Shown here one piece after another: positions 1 through 6,155 of a stretch of DNA of 7,054 nucleotides. The notes under the pieces were generated by a model. It was given only the letters and a program-made list of their open reading frames with translations, made no database searches and was not told where the DNA came from. The position numbers and the translations under genes are program-made. The stretch is from Acidimicrobiales bacterium (GTDB lineage Bacteria; Actinomycetota; Acidimicrobiia; Acidimicrobiales; JABEUL01). The first letter of the stretch is position 1, and the number at the start of each line of letters is the position of its first letter. The stretch is taken from the NCBI GenBank assembly GCA_013044465.1, contig JABEUL010000069.1:1-7054 (forward strand), in the 5' to 3' direction.

Positions 1-94
1 AGTTTTACACGAAATAACACGCCAAGTGGTGGATAATCGCGCGGTCCGCGCGATTCCCTGGCCAGAGCCACCTTTAGGGTACCTGAACTGTTAC
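1..94. mobile_element. Possible right end of an insertion sequence (IS66-like, tentative)
   Basis: At 94/95 the reading frame of the leftward permease gene stops looking like a membrane protein. Read leftward from 94 on the minus strand, the DNA begins GTAACAGTTCAGGTACCC. From memory, IS66-family elements end in GTAA, often GTAAGCGTTCAG-like, and make 8-bp target duplications; that comparison is recalled, not searched. If correct, bases 95-102 (ctaaaatc) would be one copy of the target duplication. A plus-strand frame enters from the left edge and stays open to a TAA at 107-109. Its translation includes VVDNRAVRAIPWPEPPL and could be the C-terminus of a transposase, but I do not recognise it firmly, and it would run past the proposed end. 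The segment also holds a GC-rich palindrome at 35-55. Only one end is in the window, so the element itself is unproven. Confidence 0.33.
35..55. repeat. GC-rich perfect inverted repeat, 10-bp arms
   Basis: The arms AATCGCGCGG (35-44) and CCGCGCGATT (46-55) are exact reverse complements around a single central base at 45. As a hairpin it would have a 9-bp stem with a 3-base loop. Its GC content is far above that of the surrounding sequence. It lies inside the proposed insertion-sequence end. It could be a transposase-binding or transcription-blocking hairpin of the element, or a protein-binding operator. No T-run follows on either strand to suit a rho-independent terminator. Confidence 0.6.
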
Positions 95-203
95 CTAAAA
101 TCAAAGTAATCATAAGACCGCGTCGCTTCCGCAATTCTTTAAATCTTGCGGCAATCATTCCAAAAGTCGGGATAACATATCCCCTGTGATCTGTGGCGGA
201 CAT
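95..203 (-). pseudogene. ABC-2 type permease, N-terminal fragment, apparently interrupted
   Basis: I chose the ATG at 203 because AAAGGG at 217-212 lies 8 bases upstream, an ideal Shine-Dalgarno. An in-frame ATG at 254 overlaps the ATPase stop (ATGA), but nothing upstream of it is as good. The protein starts MSATDHRGYV. Residues 16-36 are a basic amphipathic stretch (AARFKELRKRRG) followed by the start of a hydrophobic run (LMITLIL). This is the usual N-terminus of the membrane subunit of BcrA/YxlF-type ABC-2 exporters. After residue 36 the hydrophobic helix should continue but does not. The frame stays open to the window edge, with a polar, Arg- and Pro-rich sequence in place of the rest of the first transmembrane helix. 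The change coincides with a candidate insertion-sequence end at 94/95, so I infer the gene is broken there. The permease would have partnered the ATPase encoded just upstream. What it exported cannot be told. Confidence 0.5.
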
Positions 204-250
204 TGAAATTTCCCTTTGTCTTTCAATCAAAGTTGTCCCATCAGCCGGAG

Positions 251-1224
251 TCATGCTGATTCCCCTAATTTACTCGTAACTTTGAGGAACCACTCTTCAA
301 GTGAGGCCTGTATCCTTTGCACACTATAGATAGATATATCCTCATTCACTAGCTGGCGAACAATCGCAGCAATTACATCTTTAGGCGTATCTGTTGGAAG
401 ATTAACTCCAATACCATTAGGTTGCACATCGACCACAGCGCCGAAATTAGTGGCTTGCAAGATATTCTTTGCCTTCTCTGGTTCAGAACACTCAAGTTGA
501 AATGATAATGATGCACCTGCAAGCAACTCTGAAATAGATCCTTGCCGGATTACAGTGCCTCTGTCCACTATTGCCACCGCATCACAGGTTCGCTCAATTT
601 CGTCGAGCAAGTGGGACGATAACATTACCGTTCTTCCTTCGGCGACTAGTGAAAGTATCATTTCACGCATATCCTGCATTCCTGCCGGGTCAAGACCGTT
701 CATCGGCTCATCAAGTATAAGGAGTTGGGGATCGCCAATTAGACATGCTGCTACACCCAGTCTCTGTCGCATTCCCATCGAATACTTGGACACTCGATCA
801 TTGCCGCGAGATGTAAGTCCGACTCTTTCAAGTGACTCACCTATTCGGGACCTGGCTGCATGCTCACGGGCCGTGGCCAAGATCTCTAAATTCTCACGGC
901 CTGTCAAATGACCATGAAACCTTGGCTCATCCACGATTGCGCCAACTCGGGCTAGTGCCTTATCTCTATGCTTAGGCACCGAGTACCCAAGTATGGACAT
1001 AGAACCTTTATCTGCACTAGTCAAACCAAGAAGCATTCGAATGAGAGTAGTTTTCCCTGCTCCGTTAGGTCCAAGGTAGCAAATGCACAACCTCTAGGGA
1101 CCAAAAGTTCAACGTTATTGACGGCTACGTTGTTTCCAAAGTTCTTAACTAATCCATGAGTCTCTACCGCCAATTGACTGCCAGTTGCGTTGCCGACAGT
1201 GGCACCCATGTAATTCGAACTCAT
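251..1224 (-). pseudogene. ABC exporter ATP-binding subunit (BcrA/YxlF-type), frameshifted
   Basis: This is the nucleotide-binding subunit of an ABC-2 exporter. The ATG at 1224 has AAGG 10 bases upstream. Residues 1-49 (including LVKNFGNNVAV, the beta-strand and aromatic A-loop region) read in one frame. From about 1078 the homology continues in the next frame with YLGPNGAGKTT. One base is missing: inserting it after GCATTTGC restores a normal 324-residue protein. In that numbering the Walker A is at 52-60, the signature YSMGMRQR at 148-155, the Walker B LLILDEP at 168-174 (catalytic E173) and the switch H205. These are followed by the C-terminal extension common in this family. Without repair, the upstream frame ends after 67 residues. 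The downstream frame could start only at a TTG at 1090 with no properly spaced Shine-Dalgarno, and would lack the A-loop. The neighbouring permease gene also looks broken, so gene decay is the best reading; a sequencing or assembly error is the alternative. Confidence 0.85.
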
Positions 1225-1234
1225 TGAATGAAAA

Positions 1235-1238
1235 CCTT
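1235..1238 (-). promoter_or_regulatory. Shine-Dalgarno of the ABC ATPase gene
   Basis: AAGG on the minus strand, 10 bases before the ATG at 1224. It supports that start over the second in-frame ATG at 1209, though the second is not excluded. It overlaps the first base of a small inverted repeat (1238-1249), so a protein bound there could hinder translation or transcription. Confidence 0.45.
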
Positions 1239-1267
1239 ATCAACTGATAGAACCAGATGCAAGCATC
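1238..1267. repeat. Two adjacent small inverted repeats, possible operator
   Basis: TATCA-AC-TGATA (1238-1249) and GATGC-AA-GCATC (1256-1267) each have 5-bp perfect arms around 2 bases, and their centres are 18 bp apart. They sit just upstream of the ATPase start, in the intergenic region between divergent genes, a usual place for a GntR- or MarR-type operator controlling a small exporter. No regulator gene is in the window, and arms this short occur by chance, so this is only a candidate. Confidence 0.25.
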
Positions 1268-1290
1268 CCTGACCAGTGTAAATTGCCGTA

Positions 1291-1318
1291 TTGTAATTTG
1301 ACTTGGGCTTTCTATACT
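1291..1318 (+). promoter_or_regulatory. Possible sigma70-type promoter for the large surface protein
   Basis: TTGTAA (1291-1296) and TATACT (1313-1318) are separated by 16 bp. They match the consensus at 4 of 6 and 5 of 6 positions. Transcription would start near 1325 and give a leader of about 65 bases. TTGACT at 1298-1303 matches the -35 consensus better but is only 9 bp from the -10. The same DNA on the minus strand contains TACAAT (1295-1290), which could serve the divergent ATPase gene, but no matching -35 is visible. Confidence 0.33.
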
Positions 1319-1391
1319 TCAACGTGTCATGGTTTACATATTTAACCTTCCAGCAAAGCAAATTATAAGGTGAAGCCCTATACTCGATTAC

Positions 1392-4300
1392 ATGCAAGAT
1401 TGGGTGAAAGATAAAGATAAAAATGTTCCTCGCTTGTTTTCTGTGAAAACCACGAGAAAATTCTTAATTGCAATGATCACGCAAGGAAGTGTACTCCTAG
1501 CACTCTTTATTTCCGCTGGACTAGTAGCCACTGTTACTTTTAATCTGACTTCAACAGTTCCTGGAGCAACTTCTCACATAAATAGCCTTCTAGAAAAAAA
1601 CCTCCATACAACAGCTAATTCAGATTTGAAGTCATATTCTGCTTTAACTAGTAACAACTCTCCAACTTTAGGTCCATCCTGGAATACTGTCGGCCCACGC
1701 TCGGTTGGGGGTGCCTCAACTGGATCAATTGGCACTTTAGGCATTGACTGGAATAATCTTCAAGTTGTATATTCTGCTGGCAGTGGAGGGCCATTAGATG
1801 GATTTAACGATCCAAGTGGGATTTACGTAACTTCAAATGGCGGACAAAGTTGGTCTCAGTCCGATGTAGGCCTTGGGAGTCCAATAGTTCACTCCATCTG
1901 GGTAGATCAAACTAACGCATCAAATGCAGTAGCTGCAACTAATGCTGGATTTTTCTATACCGCCAATGAAGGAGCATCATGGTCGGCTTCAAATGTGGCT
2001 GATTCGGCACTGAGTATTTTGCAAATTGGGTCACAACTTTTAGGATTGGCAGAGTCCCCGCAGAACAACGATGGGACAATTTATGCATCCACTGATAATG
2101 GCGCAACTTGGTCAGCTCTATGGACTTCGTCACCTGGTGAGATCATGAAAAGTCTTGGCGGGAACTCAAGTTCTGCATGTGCTTACGGTTATGGTTCTTC
2201 TGCAATGGTGGTTTGTGGAAGTCCCACAACTACGTGGACATCCACAATTCCAAGTATCTCAGGCCTCAATGGTTCTCCTGTTGAAGTTTCCATGGGACCC
2301 TACCCCACCAATATTATTTATCTCAACCAAGGTAATCTCATAGCCGTCGGCATAAACTCTGGGACTAGTTGGTCAATATTGCCAAAGCCTGCCTTTGTAA
2401 CAGGCACTTGGCAGGCATTTTCACCTGATCCCATAAACGCCTCCCTTCTTTATGGAGCTTCAGGTGACACAAATATGTACTACTCGACCGACGGTGGTGT
2501 TACTTGGAGTGATTCCGGACGAGGATGTGACGTAAGAACTATCCGTATTAATCCTGCCGACTCCAACAACCTAATGGTTGGGAGCGACCTTTGTCTATAC
2601 ATGACAACCACTGGAGTTAATGGAACTTGGTATTCACTAGCAAGTAATATGACGAATTACATGGCTTATTCGGTTGCTGCCAATGGGCCTGAAGTACTAA
2701 CTGTAGATCAAGATAACCATCCACTTCAATCTTTAGACAACGGCTCTTCATGGGGTACTATTCCTTCGGGGGGCGAAATAGGCTATGCATACATTGACCC
2801 TGGGAATCCTAGCTACCAGTATCTCGACACAAACAACTTCGGTATAGTTAATCACTACCAAGTGTCAACAGATGGAGGGCAAACTTTTTCCCCTGTCACA
2901 TATCTTCCTGATGAGTTAATAGGAATACAAAATGACCCACAGTTGCTGGTTGGATTAGATCTATCCACGTGTACTCTTTCAGAAAGTACAAATTACGGTG
3001 CATCCTTTTCTGACACAGGAACTTCGCTAGCAAGTGTTAATTCAGGAATCTGCCCTTTTTCTAATATGTTCTTTGCTAATCGATCGCGAATTGCAATAGA
3101 CCCATCTAACCCTTCTCATATTCTTATCATTACAAGCATGGGATTACTTGGGACTACAGATAACGGTTCCTCATGGTCAATTGTTAACTCAAATCTCGGA
3201 TCTACCTCTTTTGTGGTTGCCTTTGACCCATACAATGCAAATATTGTGCTCGTCGGAGGATGGGTTTTCTCCGGTCAAGGAATGTGGATAAGCACCAATG
3301 GAGGTGCTTCATTTTCATTGGATATATCAGGCATCAACTGTTCACAGTGCATTTTTACTCAAGCTGCATTCATCCCTGGCAGTGTAAATGGAGCTGCAGT
3401 AATCGCAACATCTCAAGGTCCGTATTTTTCATCCTCTAGTGGCACTGCGTGGTCCTCAATCAATGGAAATGCAATCTCGCAAGTCGATAACGGAGTAGTA
3501 ATTGACTCAGGAGAAATCTACCTAGCAACCAACGGAGAGGGAGTGATTCAAACTTCATTGCCCGAAATATCTCCCACCGTCCTTGCAAGTACACCGCCTA
3601 ATCAGTCCTATTCAACCTCTATGGCAGCCTCCGGAGGCACTTCTCCTTACAACTGGTCGATTATTTCCGGTTACCTGCCTAACGGACTTACCTTGAATAG
3701 TTCAACTGGAACGATTTCTGGAACTCCAACTACTACCGGGTGGTATGGCTTCACTATCCAAGTTAGTGACTCAAACGGCCTTGTTGGAAGTCCAGTTAAG
3801 TTTGAGATTACTGTCGGATCACCCGATGGTTATACTCCAGTCTCTCCAACTAGGATCTGTGACACAAGAGCTGTGAGTAGTAGCACTCTCACTAATCAGT
3901 GCAATACTTTACCCAATACAACCTTAGGAACTAATTCAACTTTAAATGTGCAGGTTACCGGAGTATTTGGAACCAGTGTCATTCCATCGAATGCAACTTC
4001 AGTTGTAATGAATATCACTGCTACTAATACCACTCAACCCGGTTATCTCACTGTGTATCCCACCGGAAGTACTCGTCCAGTCTCGTCAAACTTGAACTTT
4101 ATTGCAGGCGAGACTGTTCCCGACTTGGTTGAGGTTGGTGTGGGGACAAATGGAGATATAACCATTTATAACTTCATGGGTTCTACAGATGTATTAGTAG
4201 ATATTGAAGGCTACAATGCGCCAACTACCACTTCAACTACAACAGGTCAGTATATTCCTATTGCCCCAGTTCGAATCTGTGACACAAGAGCTGTCTCAAA

Positions 4301-5096
4301 AGGCATTGCTTCAAACCAGTGTGATACTTCCCCAAATGGAACTCTAAGTTCAAATAACACCTTAACGGTTAATGTTGCAGGTTCAGGTCTAGGTGGCACT
4401 TTAGACAATGTGCCTTCAAATGCCACTGCCATTGTCCTTAATCTCACGGCTACTAATACCACTCAACCTGGCTATTTAACTGTTTATCCATCTAATTTAA
4501 CCAATGTGCCCGAGGCATCTAACTTAAACTTCGGCACAAATCAGTCAGTGGCAAATAGGGTTATAGTGCCAATTGATCCAACAAATGGAGATATTTCTAT
4601 ATACAATTTCATGGGTAATACGGATGTGGTGGTTGATGTCAATGGATACTTCACGGGTAGTGGTTCATCACTAACAGGAGCTAGTTTCCATCCAATAGTG
4701 CCAGTTCGAATCTGTGACACAAGAGCTGTCTCAAAAGGCATTACTTCAAACCAGTGTGATACTTCCCCAAATGGAACTCTAAGTTCAAATAGCACCATAA
4801 CGGTTAATGTTGCAGGTTCAGGTCCAGGTGGCACTTTAGACAATGTGCCTTCAAATGCTACTGCCATTGTCCTATCCGTAACTGCCACTAATACCACTCA
4901 ACCTGGCTTTTTGACAGTTTATCCAACACCTTCGACTCCATCTGCCCCGCCCATAATTTCAGACCTCAATTGGTATCAGGGTGAAACCAGAGCCAATCTA
5001 GTAGTTGTCGAGATAGGCAGAAATGACTCAGTAAATGTTTACAATGCTCTAGGTGGCACTGATCTCATAGTAGATGTCATGGGGTACTACCAGTAG
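1392..5096 (+). CDS. Large exported multidomain protein: Asp-box beta-propeller, Ig-like domain, three C-terminal ICDTR repeats
   Basis: 1234 residues, probably a surface or secreted adhesin- or glycan-binding-type protein; no enzyme activity can be assigned. A basic segment (KTTRK, 19-23) precedes a hydrophobic helix at about 24-50, a signal peptide or membrane anchor. Nine Asp-box motifs of the S-T-D-x-G-x-x-W/F type start at residues 147, 190, 233, 365, 447, 492, 532, 588 and 634. Several follow phrases such as IDPSNPSHI, as in BNR/sortilin-like propellers. Residues 727-809 resemble the He_PIG putative Ig family (LPNGLTLNSSTGTISGTPT). Three repeats begin at about 814, 954 and 1099. No LPXTG or C-terminal anchor is seen. 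The protein is rich in Ser, Thr, Asn and Gly and poor in Lys. The ATG at 1392 is the only standard start after the in-frame stop at 1371-1373. AAGGTGA (1367-1373) lies 18 bases upstream, unusually far. The catalytic residues of true sialidases were not identified, so I do not call it a sialidase. Confidence 0.9.
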   Translation: MQDWVKDKDKNVPRLFSVKTTRKFLIAMITQGSVLLALFISAGLVATVTFNLTSTVPGATSHINSLLEKNLHTTANSDLKSYSALTSNNSPTLGPSWNTVGPRSVGGASTGSIGTLGIDWNNLQVVYSAGSGGPLDGFNDPSGIYVTSNGGQSWSQSDVGLGSPIVHSIWVDQTNASNAVAATNAGFFYTANEGASWSASNVADSALSILQIGSQLLGLAESPQNNDGTIYASTDNGATWSALWTSSPGEIMKSLGGNSSSACAYGYGSSAMVVCGSPTTTWTSTIPSISGLNGSPVEVSMGPYPTNIIYLNQGNLIAVGINSGTSWSILPKPAFVTGTWQAFSPDPINASLLYGASGDTNMYYSTDGGVTWSDSGRGCDVRTIRINPADSNNLMVGSDLCLYMTTTGVNGTWYSLASNMTNYMAYSVAANGPEVLTVDQDNHPLQSLDNGSSWGTIPSGGEIGYAYIDPGNPSYQYLDTNNFGIVNHYQVSTDGGQTFSPVTYLPDELIGIQNDPQLLVGLDLSTCTLSESTNYGASFSDTGTSLASVNSGICPFSNMFFANRSRIAIDPSNPSHILIITSMGLLGTTDNGSSWSIVNSNLGSTSFVVAFDPYNANIVLVGGWVFSGQGMWISTNGGASFSLDISGINCSQCIFTQAAFIPGSVNGAAVIATSQGPYFSSSSGTAWSSINGNAISQVDNGVVIDSGEIYLATNGEGVIQTSLPEISPTVLASTPPNQSYSTSMAASGGTSPYNWSIISGYLPNGLTLNSSTGTISGTPTTTGWYGFTIQVSDSNGLVGSPVKFEITVGSPDGYTPVSPTRICDTRAVSSSTLTNQCNTLPNTTLGTNSTLNVQVTGVFGTSVIPSNATSVVMNITATNTTQPGYLTVYPTGSTRPVSSNLNFIAGETVPDLVEVGVGTNGDITIYNFMGSTDVLVDIEGYNAPTTTSTTTGQYIPIAPVRICDTRAVSKGIASNQCDTSPNGTLSSNNTLTVNVAGSGLGGTLDNVPSNATAIVLNLTATNTTQPGYLTVYPSNLTNVPEASNLNFGTNQSVANRVIVPIDPTNGDISIYNFMGNTDVVVDVNGYFTGSGSSLTGASFHPIVPVRICDTRAVSKGITSNQCDTSPNGTLSSNSTITVNVAGSGPGGTLDNVPSNATAIVLSVTATNTTQPGFLTVYPTPSTPSAPPIISDLNWYQGETRANLVVVEIGRNDSVNVYNALGGTDLIVDVMGYYQ
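3570..3818 (+). other. Putative Ig-like (He_PIG) domain coding segment
   Basis: Residues 727-809 of the large protein form a single beta-sandwich-like module between the propeller and the C-terminal repeats. The diagnostic phrases are GTSPYNWSI, LPNGLTLN, GTISGTPT and FTIQVSDSNG, the pattern of the putative Ig (cadherin-like) family common in bacterial surface proteins. It probably acts as a spacer or binding module. Confidence 0.75.
3828..4217 (+). repeat. C-terminal protein repeat 1 (ICDTR type)
   Basis: Residues 813-942. The repeat runs from YTPVSPTRICDTR through a TNTTQPGYLTVYP core, a SNLNF strand and an IYNFMGSTDVLVDIEGYN end. This is the layout of beta-rich repeats that end many actinobacterial secreted proteins, often with RLLDTR at the start. 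Two cysteines, C823 and C837, are 14 residues apart and are conserved in the other two copies, so a disulfide is possible. It is the most divergent of the three copies. A Thr-rich linker (PTTTSTTT) follows. Confidence 0.85.
4251..4652 (+). repeat. C-terminal protein repeat 2 (ICDTR type)
   Basis: Residues 954-1087, with the same architecture as repeat 1 and cysteines C963 and C977. Its first 175 bases or so (4266-4440) match repeat 3 (4701-4875) at an exact offset of 435 bp, with only about five differences by eye. Identity then falls, apart from a shared stretch around actaataccactcaacctgg. A short Gly/Ser linker follows. Confidence 0.88.
4686..5093 (+). repeat. C-terminal protein repeat 3 (ICDTR type)
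   Basis: Residues 1099-1234, running to the last residue of the protein, with cysteines C1108 and C1122. The first part is almost a copy of repeat 2 in DNA, while the last part differs (SDLNWYQGETRANLV, then VNVYNALGGTDLIVDVMGYYQ). This mosaic fits local duplication or gene conversion better than whole-repeat duplication. Confidence 0.88.
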
Positions 5097-5228
5097 TTGG
5101 GATCTGTTGGATTTTTCTCCGTTTTTTAGTTCAAGAGTATTTGCTGGCGCTAGTGGCTAAATCAATCTATGGAATTACAGGTCTGATATGAATGTGGGAC
5201 TGTCTAACGAAGTTTGATTCTGAATTAT
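5097..5228. other. Intergenic region between convergent genes
   Basis: These 132 bases separate the stop of the large protein gene from the stop of the leftward fbiA-like gene. A T-run (5122-5127) follows the plus-strand gene, but I see no GC-rich stem before it. CTGATAT (5183-5189) and ATATCAG (5231-5237) are inverted but 41 bases apart. No convincing bidirectional terminator or small gene is visible. Confidence 0.5.
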
Positions 5229-6155
5229 TTATATCAGGCGGATTATCTCTTTAGCTAACCCAGTTGCAACATCTGGAGTTGTCATTACCGTACCTAGCAC
5301 TACTGGTTCCATAGATGAATTTCTAATCTCTCCAGAATATTCAATATCCAAGTTATCAATAACCAAGTACTTTGCAAATTCGCGGTATCTCTTGGCAATA
5401 CCCAAGACAGATGCCTCTTGCCCAAGTTCAGCCATAATTTTGCCAGCAGGCCCTTTAAGTGCTTTCCCATTTACAATGGGAGAGATAGCTATTACCTTAT
5501 TTCGCCTCTCAAGGAGGCACTCCTTGATCCCAGGCAATGAAAGAATTGGCTCAATTGAAAGTATTGGATTTGAGGGCGCAATAATTATCTGATCAGCAAT
5601 TAATAAGGCATCCATTGCCTCTTTTAAAACTGAAGCCGATTCACATCCTTGATATGCAACCTTTGACACACGGGGCTCGGCTCTTAGCTTGACAAAGTAC
5701 TCCTGAAAATCTAACAAATCAGCCCTATTTTCAATTTGCACTTTGGTTGATACTGTGTCGTTTGTCATGGGCAAAATGGTGCACCCAATTGAAAATGCTT
5801 CAGTAATTTCCCTGGTTATCACATCCAATGTGGCACCGCTTTGTGCTCGTTGGGTGCGGTAGAGATGGGTTGCGAGATCTCTATCTCCTAGGCGAAACCA
5901 GGTTTCTCCGCCAAGTATTTCTAATGATTCCATTGCATTCCAAGTCTCATTGGCTCTCCCCCAGCCCATTTCCGTATTTACTTGTCCAGATAGAGTGTAA
6001 GTAATAGTGTCAAGATCAGGACAAATTTTTAAGCCATGCAAATACCAGTCATCACCGGTATTGACTATTGCTACGACTTCACTTTCATCTACTGCTTTAA
6101 CTAACCCTTGTAAAAACTTTGCCGCTCCTACCCCACCAGATAGGACCGCAATCAC
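5229..6155 (-). CDS. fbiA: FbiA/CofD: F420-0 core transferase (phospholactate/phosphoenolpyruvate transferase)
   Basis: A 308-residue protein, normal for the family. It joins the deazaflavin Fo to an activated three-carbon unit to build the F420-0 core in the cytoplasm. In Actinobacteria the donor is reported to be enolpyruvyl-diphospho-guanosine, giving dehydro-F420-0; archaeal CofD is described with the lactyl equivalent. Motifs seen: GGVGAAK (7-13), NTGDD (32-36), CPDLDT (45-50), LGDRD (89-93), PMTND (129-133), PSNP (194-197) and PIVNGKALKGPA (226-237). These cover the nucleotide- and metal-binding elements of CofD. Translation begins with GTG at 6155, whose bases overlap the TGA of the upstream epimerase gene (GTGA, 4 bp). 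This implies translational coupling; only a weak Shine-Dalgarno is visible. No FbiB/CofE glutamate ligase gene follows: the next gene is convergent. The assignment to family is secure; the exact donor substrate is inferred from the likely actinobacterial host. Confidence 0.93.
   Translation of the reverse strand: MIAVLSGGVGAAKFLQGLVKAVDESEVVAIVNTGDDWYLHGLKICPDLDTITYTLSGQVNTEMGWGRANETWNAMESLEILGGETWFRLGDRDLATHLYRTQRAQSGATLDVITREITEAFSIGCTILPMTNDTVSTKVQIENRADLLDFQEYFVKLRAEPRVSKVAYQGCESASVLKEAMDALLIADQIIIAPSNPILSIEPILSLPGIKECLLERRNKVIAISPIVNGKALKGPAGKIMAELGQEASVLGIAKRYREFAKYLVIDNLDIEYSGEIRNSSMEPVVLGTVMTTPDVATGLAKEIIRLI

Noticed and set aside
251..1090. A complete 279-residue ATPase starting at TTG 1090
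   Set aside because: The frame is open, but the start would have AGAGG directly against the TTG with no spacing, and the product would lack the first strands and the A-loop. The missing part is present in the other frame just upstream, so a frameshift explains the data better.
1070..1090. Programmed -1 ribosomal frameshifting in the ATPase gene
   Set aside because: The shift site (GCA TTT GCT ACC) is not a canonical slippery heptamer. I see no internal Shine-Dalgarno or obvious downstream hairpin, and the family is not known to me for recoding.
1392..3560. True sialidase or neuraminidase
   Set aside because: Asp-boxes alone occur in many non-enzymatic propellers. I could not identify the arginine triad or the catalytic Tyr/Glu arrangement, so enzymatic activity is not supported.
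4247..4897. Two similar minus-strand open frames (4247-4462 and 4541-4897) that look like paralogues
   Set aside because: They are antisense to repeats 2 and 3 of the large protein, and resemble each other only because the repeats are nearly identical in DNA. They show no ribosome-binding context or recognisable family.
3828..5093. CRISPR array or other noncoding tandem repeat
   Set aside because: The repeats have periods of 420 and 435 bp, stay in frame and encode a known kind of protein repeat, so they are coding modules.
5086..5237. Terminator between the convergent genes
   Set aside because: The inverted repeats seen have too short a loop (ACTAC-CA-GTAGT at 5086-5097) or arms 41 bases apart (5183-5237), and the T-run at 5122-5127 has no stem in front of it.
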